This document shows, piece after piece, positions 16,828 to 25,255 of a stretch of DNA of 64,000 nt; positions within the stretch are counted from its first letter, which is position 1; every line of letters starts with the position of its first letter. The position numbers and the translations under genes were made by a program. The stretch is from Pseudonocardia halophobica (GTDB taxonomy: Bacteria > Actinomycetota > Actinomycetes > Mycobacteriales > Pseudonocardiaceae), in the NCBI RefSeq assembly GCF_027922425.1, contig NZ_BSFQ01000010.1, forward strand, positions 140,098 through 204,097. Reading direction: 5' to 3'. The notes below the pieces were generated by a model. That model was not told the origin of the DNA and made no database searches. It saw only the letters and a program-made list of their open reading frames with translations.

Positions 16828-18078
16828 GTGACCGGCACCGAGACCCTCTGGCACCCGTTCGCCGCCATGCACGCGGTGCGGCGGTCGCAGGTGACGATCA
16901 CCCGCGCCGAGGACGTCTGGCTCTGGGACAGCGCCGGCACCCGCTACCTCGACGCGACCGCCAGCCTCTGGTACGCCAACGCCGGCCACGGGCGGCGCGA
17001 GATCGTCGACGCCGTGACCGCGCAGCTGCGCGAGCTCGACGCCTACCACCTGTTCACCGACTTCGCGAACGAGCCGGCGCTGCGGCTCGCCGACGAGATC
17101 GCGGCCCGCGCGCCCGTCGACGACGGCCGGGTCTTCTTCACCAGCGGCGGCGGCGACTCGATCGACACGGCCGCGAAGATGGCGCGCGCGTACTTCGCGC
17201 TCACCGGGCAGCCCGACCGCACGATCCTGCTGCACCGTGAGCACAGCTACCACGGCACGCACGGGCTCGGGACCTCGCTCGCCGGCATCCCGGGGAACCG
17301 GGTGGCGCCGCCGTTCGTGCCGGACGTCGTGCAGACGGCCTGGAACGACGCCGAGATGCTCGAGGAGACCATCCGCGAGATCGGCGCCGAGCGGGTCGCC
17401 GCCTTCTTCTGCGAGCCCGTGATCGGCGCGGGCGGGGTGCTCCCGCCGCCCCCGGGCTACATCGAGGCCGCGGCGGAGGTGTGCGCACGACACGGCGTGC
17501 TGTTCGTCGCCGACGCCGTGATCTGCGGCTTCGGGCGGCTCGGCGACTGGTTCGGCGTCGAGCGCTTCGGGGTGCGGCCCGACCTCGTCGTCTTCGCCAA
17601 GGGGGTGACGTCCGGGGTGCAGCCGCTCGGCGGCGTCGTCGCGTCGGGGCGGGTGGCCTCCCCGTTCTGGGACGAGCCGGGCCGCGTGTTCCGGCACGGC
17701 CAGACCTACTCCGGGCACCCCGCCGCCTGCGCCGCCGGGCTCGCGACGATCCAGGTCTACGAGCGCGACGGCCTGTTCGACCGGGCCGTCGCCCTGGAGG
17801 GCCCGCTGGCCGAGCGCCTCGCCGGCCTGGCCGACCACCCGCTCGTCGACCATGCCCGGGGCGGCACGGGCTTCCTCGGCGCGCTCGAGCTCGACCCGGA
17901 GCGGGTGGCCGCGACGCCCGGCCTGTCCGGCGCCGTCGCGAACGCCGTGCGCGACCACGGCGTGCTGGTCCGGCCGATGATCTCCTCGCTCGGCTTCTCG
18001 CCGCCGCTCACCGCCACCGAGGAGCACCTGGACCTGCTGGCCGACGCCGTCCGGAAGGGACTCGACGGCGTGCTCTGA
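16828..18078 (+). CDS. Class III (omega) aminotransferase
   Basis: A 416-residue PLP-dependent class III aminotransferase, related to omega-amino-acid:pyruvate and diamine transaminases. The PLP lysine is in DLVVFAKGVTSG, the cofactor region FFTSGGGDSIDTAAKMAR lies near residues 105-120, and ADAVICGFGRLG replaces the commoner DEV-x-TGFGR. The GTG start has AAGGAG six bases upstream. The aldehyde dehydrogenase follows 76 bases later on the same strand, so together they would convert an amine through an aldehyde to an acid, as in diamine or beta-alanine catabolism. The substrate is not determined. Confidence 0.88.
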   Translation: MTGTETLWHPFAAMHAVRRSQVTITRAEDVWLWDSAGTRYLDATASLWYANAGHGRREIVDAVTAQLRELDAYHLFTDFANEPALRLADEIAARAPVDDGRVFFTSGGGDSIDTAAKMARAYFALTGQPDRTILLHREHSYHGTHGLGTSLAGIPGNRVAPPFVPDVVQTAWNDAEMLEETIREIGAERVAAFFCEPVIGAGGVLPPPPGYIEAAAEVCARHGVLFVADAVICGFGRLGDWFGVERFGVRPDLVVFAKGVTSGVQPLGGVVASGRVASPFWDEPGRVFRHGQTYSGHPAACAAGLATIQVYERDGLFDRAVALEGPLAERLAGLADHPLVDHARGGTGFLGALELDPERVAATPGLSGAVANAVRDHGVLVRPMISSLGFSPPLTATEEHLDLLADAVRKGLDGVL

Positions 18079-18100
18079 CGGGTCGTGCGACGCCCCTGGA

Positions 18101-18116
18101 GTGTGGCATGCCACAC
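18101..18116. promoter_or_regulatory. 16-bp perfect palindrome upstream of aldehyde dehydrogenase
   Basis: GTGTGGCATGCCACAC reads identically on both strands and lies 39 bases before the aldehyde dehydrogenase start, after the transaminase stop. This is a strong candidate operator for a dimeric regulator (GntR-like sites often contain TGGCATGCCA-type cores), but no regulator gene lies next to it. Confidence 0.6.
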
Positions 18117-18154
18117 CCCTAGGGTCGGTCCGGGAACGTCGAGGAGGACGGCAG

Positions 18155-19633
18155 ATGAGCGCAGCGCTGGAACGGTTCCGCATGCTGATCGGCGGCAAGC
18201 CCGCCGACGCCGCGTCGGGGCGCACCTTCGAGTCGCAGAACCCCTACACGGGCGAACCGTGGGCGGAGATCCCCGACGCAGGCACCGAGGACGTCGACGC
18301 CGCGGTCGCCGCGGCCCGGGCCGCGCTCGACGGCGAGTGGGGCCGGACCACGGGGTTCACCCGGGCCGCGCTGCTGCGCCGGCTCGGCGACCTCGTCGGC
18401 GAGAACGCGGAGCGGCTCGCCCGGCTCGAGGTCAACGACTCGGGGAAGCTGTACCGGGAGATGATCGGCCAGCTCAACGGCCTGGGCTCCTGGTACCACT
18501 ACTACGCCGGGCTCGCGGACAAGATCGAGGGCCGGCAGATCCCCTCGCCCAACCCGAACTACCTGGTCTACACGCGGCGCGAGCCGGTCGGGGTGGTCGC
18601 CGCGATCACGCCCTGGAACTCGCCACTGCTGCTCATGACGTGGAAGCTCGCCCCGGCCCTCGCGGCGGGCTGCACGATCGTGGTCAAGCCGTCCGAGCAC
18701 GCGCCCGCGTCGACCCTCGGGTTCGCCGAGCTGATCGAGCAGGCCGGGTTCCCGCCCGGCGTCGTCAACGTGGTGACCGGGCTGAGCCGGGAGGTCGGGG
18801 CGCACCTGGCCGGGCACCCGGGCGTCGACAAGGTGGCCTTCACCGGCTCGACCGCGACCGGGCGCGCGGTCGCGCACGCCGCGGCGGAGAACCTCAACAA
18901 GGTCACCCTGGAGCTCGGCGGGAAGTCGCCGCAGATCGTGTTCCCCGACGCCGACCTGCAGGCCGCGGCGAACGGGCTGATCGCGGGCGTGTTCGCGGCG
19001 ACCGGGCAGACCTGCATGGCCGGGTCGCGGCTGATCGTCCACGAGTCGGTGCACGACGAGCTGGTCCGGCTCGTGGCCGAGCGGGCGGCCACGATCAAGC
19101 TCGGCGACCCGAACGACCCGGACACCGAGATGGGCCCGGTCGCCAACGCCCCGCAGTACGAGAAGGTCCTGGGCTACCTGCGGACGGCGCAGGACGAGGG
19201 CGCGACGGTCGCGTACGGCGGGGCGGCCGAGGACGGGCTCGGCGGGTACTTCGTGAAGCCGACCGTGCTCACCGGCGTCGGCCCCGCGTCGACGGTGGTG
19301 CGCGAGGAGGTCTTCGGCCCGGTCCTGTCCGCCTACACCTTCACGGACGAGGACGAGGCGGTGAAGCTGGCCAACGACACGCCCTACGGCCTGGCCGGCG
19401 CGGTCTGGACCAAGGACGTGCACCGGGCGCACCGGGTGGCCGCGCGGATCCGGGCGGGCTCGGTGTGGATCAACGCCTACCGCGTCGTGGCGCCCAGCGT
19501 GCCCTTCGGCGGCTTCGGCGCCTCCGGGCTGGGCCGGGAGAACGGCGTCGCCGCGGTCGACGAGTACCTGGAGAACAAGTCGGTCTGGGTGGAGCTCACC
19601 GGCGGCACCCGGGACCCCTTCACCCTCGGCTGA
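18155..19633 (+). CDS. NAD(P)-dependent aldehyde dehydrogenase
   Basis: A 492-residue ALDH-superfamily enzyme oxidising an aldehyde to the acid. Typical motifs are TPWNSPLL (substrate-site Asn), KPSEHAPAST (cofactor-binding Lys), GFTGS-type FTGSTATGR, the general-base glutamate in LELGGKSPQIVF, the catalytic cysteine in GQTCMAGSR, and EEVFGPVLS. ATG 18155 has GAGGAGG at 18141-18147. It follows the transaminase and the 16-base palindrome, so it probably has its own regulated promoter. Two hairpins lie downstream. Confidence 0.9.
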   Translation: MSAALERFRMLIGGKPADAASGRTFESQNPYTGEPWAEIPDAGTEDVDAAVAAARAALDGEWGRTTGFTRAALLRRLGDLVGENAERLARLEVNDSGKLYREMIGQLNGLGSWYHYYAGLADKIEGRQIPSPNPNYLVYTRREPVGVVAAITPWNSPLLLMTWKLAPALAAGCTIVVKPSEHAPASTLGFAELIEQAGFPPGVVNVVTGLSREVGAHLAGHPGVDKVAFTGSTATGRAVAHAAAENLNKVTLELGGKSPQIVFPDADLQAAANGLIAGVFAATGQTCMAGSRLIVHESVHDELVRLVAERAATIKLGDPNDPDTEMGPVANAPQYEKVLGYLRTAQDEGATVAYGGAAEDGLGGYFVKPTVLTGVGPASTVVREEVFGPVLSAYTFTDEDEAVKLANDTPYGLAGAVWTKDVHRAHRVAARIRAGSVWINAYRVVAPSVPFGGFGASGLGRENGVAAVDEYLENKSVWVELTGGTRDPFTLG

Positions 19634-19646
19634 TCTCGTGGTGAAC

Positions 19647-19681
19647 GGCGCTCTCGCTCACACCTGGTGAGCGAGAGCGCC
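19647..19681. terminator. 15-bp hairpin, member of a dispersed repeat
   Basis: Arms GGCGCTCTCGCTCAC (19647-19661) and its exact complement (19667-19681) around a five-base loop, starting 13 bases after the aldehyde dehydrogenase stop. It should act as a terminator. A closely related hairpin occurs at 46637-46679, so it belongs to a repeated intergenic family. Confidence 0.75.
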
Positions 19682-19709
19682 GCTCGCGCAGGAAGGGGCG
19701 GGGGTGAGT

Positions 19710-19752
19710 GAGCGGCGCGTTCGTTCAGTGAATGTGAGCGGACGCGCCGTTC
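19710..19752. repeat. Second intergenic hairpin, divergent copy of the same family
   Basis: An 18-base arm at 19710-19727 pairs with 19735-19752 around a seven-base loop. All positions pair if three G.U wobbles are allowed. The arm sequence (GAGCGGCGCGTTCGTTCA) resembles the element at 19647 and the one at 46637. It lies just upstream of the dinB SOS box. Confidence 0.6.
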
Positions 19753-19787
19753 GTGCGATCGGGGGCGGTTTCTGTCGGGGGCGCATG

Positions 19788-19801
19788 CGAACATCTGTTC
19801 G
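19788..19801 (+). promoter_or_regulatory. LexA (SOS) box of dinB
   Basis: CGAACATCTGTTCG is an exact fit to the actinobacterial SOS core CGAAC-N4-GTTCG. Its last base is the first base of the dinB GTG start codon, so LexA bound here would cover the start of transcription and translation. Confidence 0.8.
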
Positions 19802-21009
19802 TGTCGCGGATCGAGAGTCGCGCCGAGGCGAGCATCCTGCACGCCGACCTCGACTCCTTCTACGCGTCGGTCGAGCAGCGGGACGCGCCGCGGCTGCGCG
19901 GGCGGCCGGTGATCGTCGGCGGCGGGGTGGTGCTCGCCGCCAGCTACGAGGCCAAGGCCTTCGGCGTACGCAGCGCGATGGGCGGCCGGCAGGCCCGGGC
20001 GCTCTGCCCGCACGCGATCGTGGTGCCGCCGCGGTTCTCGGCCTACAGCGAGGCCAGCAAGGCGGTCTTCGCGATCTTCAAGGACACCACGCCGGTGGTC
20101 GAGGGACTGTCGATCGACGAGGCGTTCCTCGACGTCGGGGGCCTGTGGCGGATCGCGGGCGCGCCGGTGGCGATCGCCGAGCGGCTGCGGGCTCGGGTGC
20201 TGGCCGAGGCGGGCCTGCCGATCACCGTCGGCGTGGCCTGCACGAAGTTCCTGGCGAAGGTGGCCAGCGGGGTCGCGAAGCCGGACGGGCTGCTGGAGGT
20301 CCCGCCCGGCGGCGAGCTGGACTTCCTGCACCCGCTGCCCGTCGAGCGGCTGTGGGGCGTCGGCAAAGTCACCGCGGCGAAGCTGCACGCGCTGGGCATC
20401 CGCACCGTCGGCGAGGTGGCTGACCTGGGCGAACCGGCGCTGGTCTCGCTGCTCGGCCGGGCGACCGGGCGGCACCTGCACGCGCTGGCCCACAACCACG
20501 ACCCGCGCGTGGTCGAGACCGGCCGGCGCCGCCGGTCCATCGGCTCCCAGCGGGCGCTCGGCCGTCGCTTCCGCTCGCCGGAGGAGATGGACACGATCCT
20601 GGCCGGGATCGTCGACCGGCTCGGCAAGCGGCTGCGCGGGGCGGACCGCACCTGCCGCACGGTCGTCCTGCGGCTGCGCTTCGGCGACTACACCCGGGCG
20701 ACCCGCTCGCACACGCTCGCCCGGGCCACGGACCACACCCCGACCCTGCTCGAGGCCGCGCGGCGGCTGCTCCGCGAGTCGTTGAGCATGGTCCTCGACC
20801 GCGGGCTCACGCTCATCGGGATCTCGCTCACGAACCTCGACACGGACGACGCGATGCAGCTCGCCCTGCCCTTCGACCGCACGAGCGGGCCGGAGCTGGA
20901 CCGGACGCTGGACTCGCTGCGGACCCGGTTCGGGTCGGAGTCCGTCACGCGGGCGGCGCGACTGGGCCGTGACCAGGGGCTGGAGGTGCCGATCCTGCCG
21001 GACGGCTGA
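19801..21009 (+). CDS. dinB: DNA polymerase IV (Y-family translesion polymerase)
   Basis: A 402-residue Y-family polymerase for error-prone bypass of DNA lesions. Catalytic acids are D16 (HADLDSFY) and D106/E107 (SIDEAFLD), with the steric-gate aromatic Y21. The little-finger domain follows, and a clamp-binding motif QLALPF is near the C-terminus. GTG 19801 is chosen because it gives the family start, and it directly abuts an SOS box, which implies LexA control and probably a leaderless or very short-leader transcript. The frame is open upstream to 19753, but that would place the box inside the gene. Confidence 0.92.
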   Translation: MSRIESRAEASILHADLDSFYASVEQRDAPRLRGRPVIVGGGVVLAASYEAKAFGVRSAMGGRQARALCPHAIVVPPRFSAYSEASKAVFAIFKDTTPVVEGLSIDEAFLDVGGLWRIAGAPVAIAERLRARVLAEAGLPITVGVACTKFLAKVASGVAKPDGLLEVPPGGELDFLHPLPVERLWGVGKVTAAKLHALGIRTVGEVADLGEPALVSLLGRATGRHLHALAHNHDPRVVETGRRRRSIGSQRALGRRFRSPEEMDTILAGIVDRLGKRLRGADRTCRTVVLRLRFGDYTRATRSHTLARATDHTPTLLEAARRLLRESLSMVLDRGLTLIGISLTNLDTDDAMQLALPFDRTSGPELDRTLDSLRTRFGSESVTRAARLGRDQGLEVPILPDG

Positions 21010-21029
21010 CCGGTCCCCGGAGCCGGATC

Positions 21030-21075
21030 TGCCGGTATCGGCGAGGGGGCTCCCCAGTCCCCGCCGATACCGGCA
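21030..21075. terminator. Bidirectional terminator hairpin after dinB
   Basis: TGCCGGTATCGGCG (21030-21043) and its exact complement (21062-21075) form a 14-base stem. The 18-base loop contains a smaller GGGG/CCCC pairing. It lies between the convergent dinB and membrane-protein genes. Confidence 0.75.
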
Positions 21076-21209
21076 CCCGCTTCAACGAGCGGGGGCGCCG
21101 GGAGTTGCCCGTCGGGTTCGTTGCAGGCGCGTGAACGCTCCGGGAACCGGGATGACGTGCCGGAGATCAGGACGAGTCGACGCCGGGTGCCCGGGATCGA
21201 CAACTCTGC

Positions 21210-21815
21210 TCAGCCGGTCCGGTCCGCCGGTCCCGCCGTGCGGCCCGACCACTCCGGCTCGACCTCGGCCCACCGGCGGGTCCACTCGGCGTCGTTGCGA
21301 CGGGCGGTCCAGCGCTGCACGAGCCGCCAGGCGGCCAGGAGCAGCAGCACGCCGGCGACGGCGACCCAGCCGGCGGCCACCACGCCGACCAGCAGGCCGG
21401 CGCGGGGCGAGGTCGGCGCGGGCGCGGGCATGCCGGCGCGGTCCACCCACACCGGAACGGCCGAGCCGGCCTTGGCGCTCATCGGGATCGTGACCTCGCC
21501 GGCGCGCGCGGTGCCGTCGGGCGCGGTCCAGGTGGCCGTGGCGCGGCGGGTGCCCGGGCCCACGCCCTCCGTCGACCCGGCGAGGTCCACGGGCTCGACG
21601 ACCGCCACGACCACCCGGCTGCGGTCCGCCGCCTCCTGGTACGCCCGCGCGGACACGGCGCCGTGCGCGGCGGTGCCGACCAGCCCGGCGAGCACCATCG
21701 CGACGACCCCGAGACCGCACAGCAGGACGGCCACGACGTCCTCGATCCGGTCCGTCCGCCTGCGCGGCAGCCCGCGGCGTCGCCTCTCCACGGCCGGGAT
21801 CTCGTCCGGGCCCAC
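21210..21815 (-). CDS. Rv1733c-like two-helix membrane protein
   Basis: A 201-residue membrane protein with one hydrophobic helix near residues 25-50 (VVAVLLCGLGVVAMVLAGLVG) and another near 145-170 (LLVGVVAAGWVAVAGVLLLL). They flank an extracytoplasmic beta-rich part containing ATATWTAPDGTARAGEV and VPVWVDRAG. This layout is that of the mycobacterial Rv1733c family, whose function is unknown. GTG 21815 gives the shortest sensible start; the GGGGAGG directly before it is unusually close. It is followed by an Arg-rich N-terminus (positive-inside). Confidence 0.72.
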   Translation of the reverse strand: MGPDEIPAVERRRRGLPRRRTDRIEDVVAVLLCGLGVVAMVLAGLVGTAAHGAVSARAYQEAADRSRVVVAVVEPVDLAGSTEGVGPGTRRATATWTAPDGTARAGEVTIPMSAKAGSAVPVWVDRAGMPAPAPTSPRAGLLVGVVAAGWVAVAGVLLLLAAWRLVQRWTARRNDAEWTRRWAEVEPEWSGRTAGPADRTG

Positions 21816-21843
21816 CCTCCCCGTTACGCAGGGTCCCTGGCTG

Positions 21844-22656
21844 TCACAGCCCGAGGGTGGCGAGACGCTCCTCGTAGCGGGCGCGGACGTCCTCCGGGTC
21901 GCCGCCCGCGTCGAGCTCCTCGGCGTAGATGGCGGCGGTGTCGGTGCCGGTCTCGGCGACCCGCGCGAACCACTTCTCGGACTCGGCGCGCCAGTACCCG
22001 ACGACCCCGTAGGAGCCGGCCGGCAGTCCGAGCTCGCGGCGCAGGTAGCGGCGGACGGCCCGGGTCGCCGAGGCCTCCCCCGCGACGTAGACGTAGCCGG
22101 GACCGGGCGGCAGCTGGGCGCCGCGCACCAGCTCGTCCAGCCGGCTGGGCGTGCGCCCCAGCCCGGCGGTGTGCATCCAGCGCACCTGGGCACCGGGCAG
22201 CTCCTGGGCGTCCTCGCGGTCGGGCACCTCGACGAGCACGGTGGTCGGGAGCCGGTCCGCCGACTCCTCGACGATCCGGCCGATGGCGGGTAGCGCCGTG
22301 ACGTCGCCGAGCAGCAGCTGCCAACGCGCCCCCTCGGGCCGGCGGAACCAGCTGTTGCGGTGGGTGATCCCCAGCTCGTCGCCGACGCGCGCCCGCGCGG
22401 CCCACTCGCCACCGACCCCGCCGGGGTGCAGCACGATGTCGACGGTCAGCCGGGCCGGCTCCCACCGGCGCACGGTGTACCAGCGGCCGACCTCGGCACC
22501 GGGGAACCGCAGGACCAGGGCCTCGTCCGGCACCCCGAGCGAGTCGAGGCCGGGCAGCCCCGGCCCGCCCAGGCCCACGCGGACAAGCGTCGGGGACAGC
22601 CGCTCGACGGTCTCCGTCACGACGGTGACGGGACCGTTCTCCAGCTCGGTGGCCAT
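21844..22656 (-). CDS. Siderophore-interacting protein (NADPH-dependent ferric reductase)
   Basis: A 270-residue FAD-binding SIP-family protein that reduces ferric siderophores in the cytosol. The flavin motif RWYTVRRW (R-x-Y-T) lies near residue 59. The C-terminal nucleotide domain holds YVYVAGEASATRAVRRYLRRELGL, and the family ending VVGYWRAESE is present. ATG 22656 has GGAGG ten bases upstream. An IdeR/DtxR-type iron box is 36 bases before the start, so expression should rise in iron starvation. No siderophore biosynthesis gene is in the window. Confidence 0.9.
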   Translation of the reverse strand: MATELENGPVTVVTETVERLSPTLVRVGLGGPGLPGLDSLGVPDEALVLRFPGAEVGRWYTVRRWEPARLTVDIVLHPGGVGGEWAARARVGDELGITHRNSWFRRPEGARWQLLLGDVTALPAIGRIVEESADRLPTTVLVEVPDREDAQELPGAQVRWMHTAGLGRTPSRLDELVRGAQLPPGPGYVYVAGEASATRAVRRYLRRELGLPAGSYGVVGYWRAESEKWFARVAETGTDTAAIYAEELDAGGDPEDVRARYEERLATLGL

Positions 22657-22691
22657 GTCGTGCGGACCTCCACGGACGACGTTCGGGGAAC

Positions 22692-22710
22692 GGAGGTGAG
22701 GCTAACCAAT
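22692..22710 (-). promoter_or_regulatory. IdeR/DtxR-type iron box
   Basis: GGAGGTGAGGCTAACCAAT matches the IdeR consensus TTAGGTTAGGCTAACCTAA at 14 of 19 positions, including the central AGGCTAACC. It lies directly upstream of the siderophore-interacting protein gene, the expected place for iron-dependent repression. Confidence 0.7.
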
Positions 22711-22898
22711 CCGGACCCCGCCGTCGATCAACCGGCCCAGATCGGACCGCCCGCCGCACCTCGAGGCCGCGCCCGACGCGGCGCTCGACACACTGCGGCG
22801 TTCGACGAGGGGACTGCCGTAAGGCGCCTGCATCAACTAGCCTCCAGGCAACGACCGACGCAGGCGTCGGCGAAGCGAGTCGCGGAGGTGCGGGCACG

Positions 22899-24185
22899 AT
22901 GGCGTGGGACTTCTCCACCGAGCCGGAGTTCGAGAAGAAGCTGGAGTGGATGCAGGAGTTCGTCCGGGAGGAGATCATCCCGCTCGAGACCCTGGACATC
23001 GACCGCGAGACCTACGCCCGCATCACCGCTCCGATGAAGGAGAAGGTCAAGGAGCAGGGCCTGTGGGCGGCGCACCTGCCGCCGGAGCTCGGTGGCGGCG
23101 GGTTCGGGCAGGTCAAGCTGGGTCTGATGCACGAGATCCTGGGCCAGTGCAAGTTCGCACCGGGCATCTTCGGCAACCAGGCGCCGGACTCGGGCAACGC
23201 CGAGCTGCTCGCCATCGGCGGGTCGCCGCAGCAGAAGGAGCAGTGGATGCACCCGCTGCTGCGCGGTGAGCTGCGCTCCTGCTTCTCGATGACGGAGCCG
23301 GGCGCCGGGGCCGACCCCACCCTCCTCACCACGCGCGCGGTGCTCGAGGGCGACGAGTACGTGATCAACGGCCACAAGTGGTTCTCGTCGAACGCCTCGG
23401 CCGCCGACTTCCTCATCGTGATGGCGGTCACGGACCCGGACGTCTCGCCCTACCAGGGCTCGTCGATGATCATCGTGCCGACGGACACGCCCGGCGTGAA
23501 CATCCTCCGGGACATCCCCGTCATGGACCACTCGACGGTGCACCCGCGCCTCGAGGGCGGCCACGCGGAGATCATCTACGACAACGTGCGGGTGCCGAAG
23601 GAGAACCTCGTCGGCAACCCCGGCGACGGCTTCAAGCTGGCCCAGCAGCGCCTCGGCCCGGGCCGTATCCACCACGCGATGCGCTGGCTCGGCCAGTCGA
23701 AGCGCGCGTTCGACATGCTGTGCGAGCGTGCGGTGTCGCGCTACGCGCACGGCTCGGTGCTCGCCGACAAGCAGATGATCCAGGACTGGGTCGCGACCTC
23801 GGCGGCGGAGATGCAGGCCGCGCGGCTGCTGACCCTGCAGGCGGCGTGGAAGATGGACCAGGTCGGCGCGTCGAACGCCCGGAACGAGATCGCGATCATC
23901 AAGTTCTGGGGCGCGAAGGTGCTCCACGACGTGATCGACCGCGCCATCCAGATCCACGGCTCGCTCGGGTTCTCCGGCGACCTGCCGCTGGAGCAGATGT
24001 ACCGGGCCGCGCGCGCCGCCCGCATCTACGACGGCCCGGACGAGGTGCACAAGGCCACCGTCGCCAAGCGGATCCTGCGCGGCTACGAGGCCCACGACGT
24101 GCCGTCCGAGCACGTGCCCACGCGCACCGAGGCCGCCCGCAAGAAGTTCGCCGAGTACCTCGAGCTCGCCACGGCGAACAACTGA
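22899..24185 (+). CDS. Acyl-CoA dehydrogenase
   Basis: A 428-residue flavin acyl-CoA dehydrogenase of the eukaryotic ACAD10/11-like or Mycobacterium FadE type. Motifs include CFSMTEPGAGADPTLLTT (FAD/substrate site), the KWFSSNASAADFLIVMAVTD sheet, and the C-terminal QIHGSLGFSGDLPLEQMYRAARAARIYDGPDEVHK with the FAD-binding R/G pattern. ATG 22899 has GGAGG about ten bases upstream. It is a single gene followed by a strong terminator. The substrate chain length is unknown. Confidence 0.9.
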   Translation: MAWDFSTEPEFEKKLEWMQEFVREEIIPLETLDIDRETYARITAPMKEKVKEQGLWAAHLPPELGGGGFGQVKLGLMHEILGQCKFAPGIFGNQAPDSGNAELLAIGGSPQQKEQWMHPLLRGELRSCFSMTEPGAGADPTLLTTRAVLEGDEYVINGHKWFSSNASAADFLIVMAVTDPDVSPYQGSSMIIVPTDTPGVNILRDIPVMDHSTVHPRLEGGHAEIIYDNVRVPKENLVGNPGDGFKLAQQRLGPGRIHHAMRWLGQSKRAFDMLCERAVSRYAHGSVLADKQMIQDWVATSAAEMQAARLLTLQAAWKMDQVGASNARNEIAIIKFWGAKVLHDVIDRAIQIHGSLGFSGDLPLEQMYRAARAARIYDGPDEVHKATVAKRILRGYEAHDVPSEHVPTRTEAARKKFAEYLELATANN

Positions 24186-24192
24186 GCCCGCT

Positions 24193-24225
24193 CCGGCCGG
24201 GATCCGACGGGGGGATCCCGGCCGG
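24193..24225. terminator. Bidirectional terminator hairpin
   Basis: CCGGCCGGGATCC (24193-24205) and its exact complement (24213-24225) form a 13-base stem with a seven-base loop, between the convergent acyl-CoA dehydrogenase and deaminase genes. Confidence 0.8.
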
Positions 24226-24231
24226 CGCAAC

Positions 24232-25227
24232 TCAGCCCGCCCAGTCCGCGATCTCGGCGCGCCAGCGCCGCTTGTCCTCCTCCGGCGCGAAGGTGGCGTC
24301 GACGGAGTTGCGGGCGAGCTGGGCGAGCCGCGCCCGGTCGAGGCCGAGGTCGCGGGCGACGGCCCGGTAGTTCTCGTCGACGTACCCGCCGAAGTAGGCC
24401 GGGTCGTCGCTGTTCACGGTCGCGACGAGCCCCTCGTCGAGCATCCGCCGAAGCGGGTGGTCGGGCAGCGCGTCGACGGCCCGCAGGGCCACGTTGGACA
24501 GCGGGCACACCGTCAGCGGGATCCGCTCCTCGCGCAGCCGCGCCACCAGCTCCGGGTCCTCCATGGCACGGATGCCGTGGTCGACCCGCTCGACACGGAG
24601 CAGGTCGAGGGCCTCGCGGACGTACTCCGGGCCGCCCTCCTCCCCCGCGTGCGCCACCCGGTGCAGGCCCTCGGAGGCGGCCATCGCGTAGACGCGGGTG
24701 AAGAGCGACGGCGGGTACCCGACCTCCGCCGAGTCGAGCCCGACGCCGATGAAGTGCTCGCGGAAGGGCAGCGCCGCCCGCAGGATCTCCTCCGCCGCCT
24801 CCGGGCCGAGGTCGCGTAGGAAGCAGAGGATCATCGCCGCGGACACCCCGTGCGTCTCCTCGGCCGCGGAGAAGGCGCTGCTCAGGCCACGGATCACCGC
24901 CTCGAGCGGCACCCCGCGGTCGACGTGCGTCTGCGGGTCGACGAACACCTCGGCCCGCCGCACCCCCGCAGCCCGCGCACGATCGAGGTAGCCCGTCGCC
25001 AGGTCGTGGAAGTCCTCCTCGGTGCGGAGCACGGCGAGGTTCGCGTAGTACACGTCGAGGAAGGACTGCAGGTCGGCGAAGTGCTCGTACCGCTCCCGCA
25101 GCACGTCGGTGTCGCGGGAGGGCAGCGGGAGGCCGTCCCGGTCGGCGAGCCGGACCAGCAGCTCGGCCTCGATCGTGCCCTCGACGTGGAGGTGCAGCTC
25201 GGCCGTGGGCGGGGTGGGAGCGCTCAT
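24232..25227 (-). CDS. Adenine/adenosine deaminase family protein
   Basis: A 331-residue purine deaminase. The first metal motif is AELHLHVEGT, then VAHAGEEGGPEYVREALDLL (catalytic Glu and metal His), VDHGIRAMEDPELV, and the late TVNSDDPAYFGGYVDENY. The SDDPAYFGGY form and the HAGEEG-x-PEY form point to the adenine deaminase (Aah1-like) branch rather than classical adenosine deaminase. That choice is from motif memory and not certain. The product would be hypoxanthine (or inosine) plus ammonia in purine salvage. It starts at ATG 25227. Confidence 0.85.
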   Translation of the reverse strand: MSAPTPPTAELHLHVEGTIEAELLVRLADRDGLPLPSRDTDVLRERYEHFADLQSFLDVYYANLAVLRTEEDFHDLATGYLDRARAAGVRRAEVFVDPQTHVDRGVPLEAVIRGLSSAFSAAEETHGVSAAMILCFLRDLGPEAAEEILRAALPFREHFIGVGLDSAEVGYPPSLFTRVYAMAASEGLHRVAHAGEEGGPEYVREALDLLRVERVDHGIRAMEDPELVARLREERIPLTVCPLSNVALRAVDALPDHPLRRMLDEGLVATVNSDDPAYFGGYVDENYRAVARDLGLDRARLAQLARNSVDATFAPEEDKRRWRAEIADWAG

Positions 25228-25255
25228 CCTGCGAGCCTTCCCCCGGCGCCCGGGG

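Noticed and set aside
14660..16831. 723-codon plus-strand frame across DUF5995, DUF6295 and dienelactone hydrolase.
   Set aside because: No family motifs; all three minus-strand genes have recognisable domains and starts.
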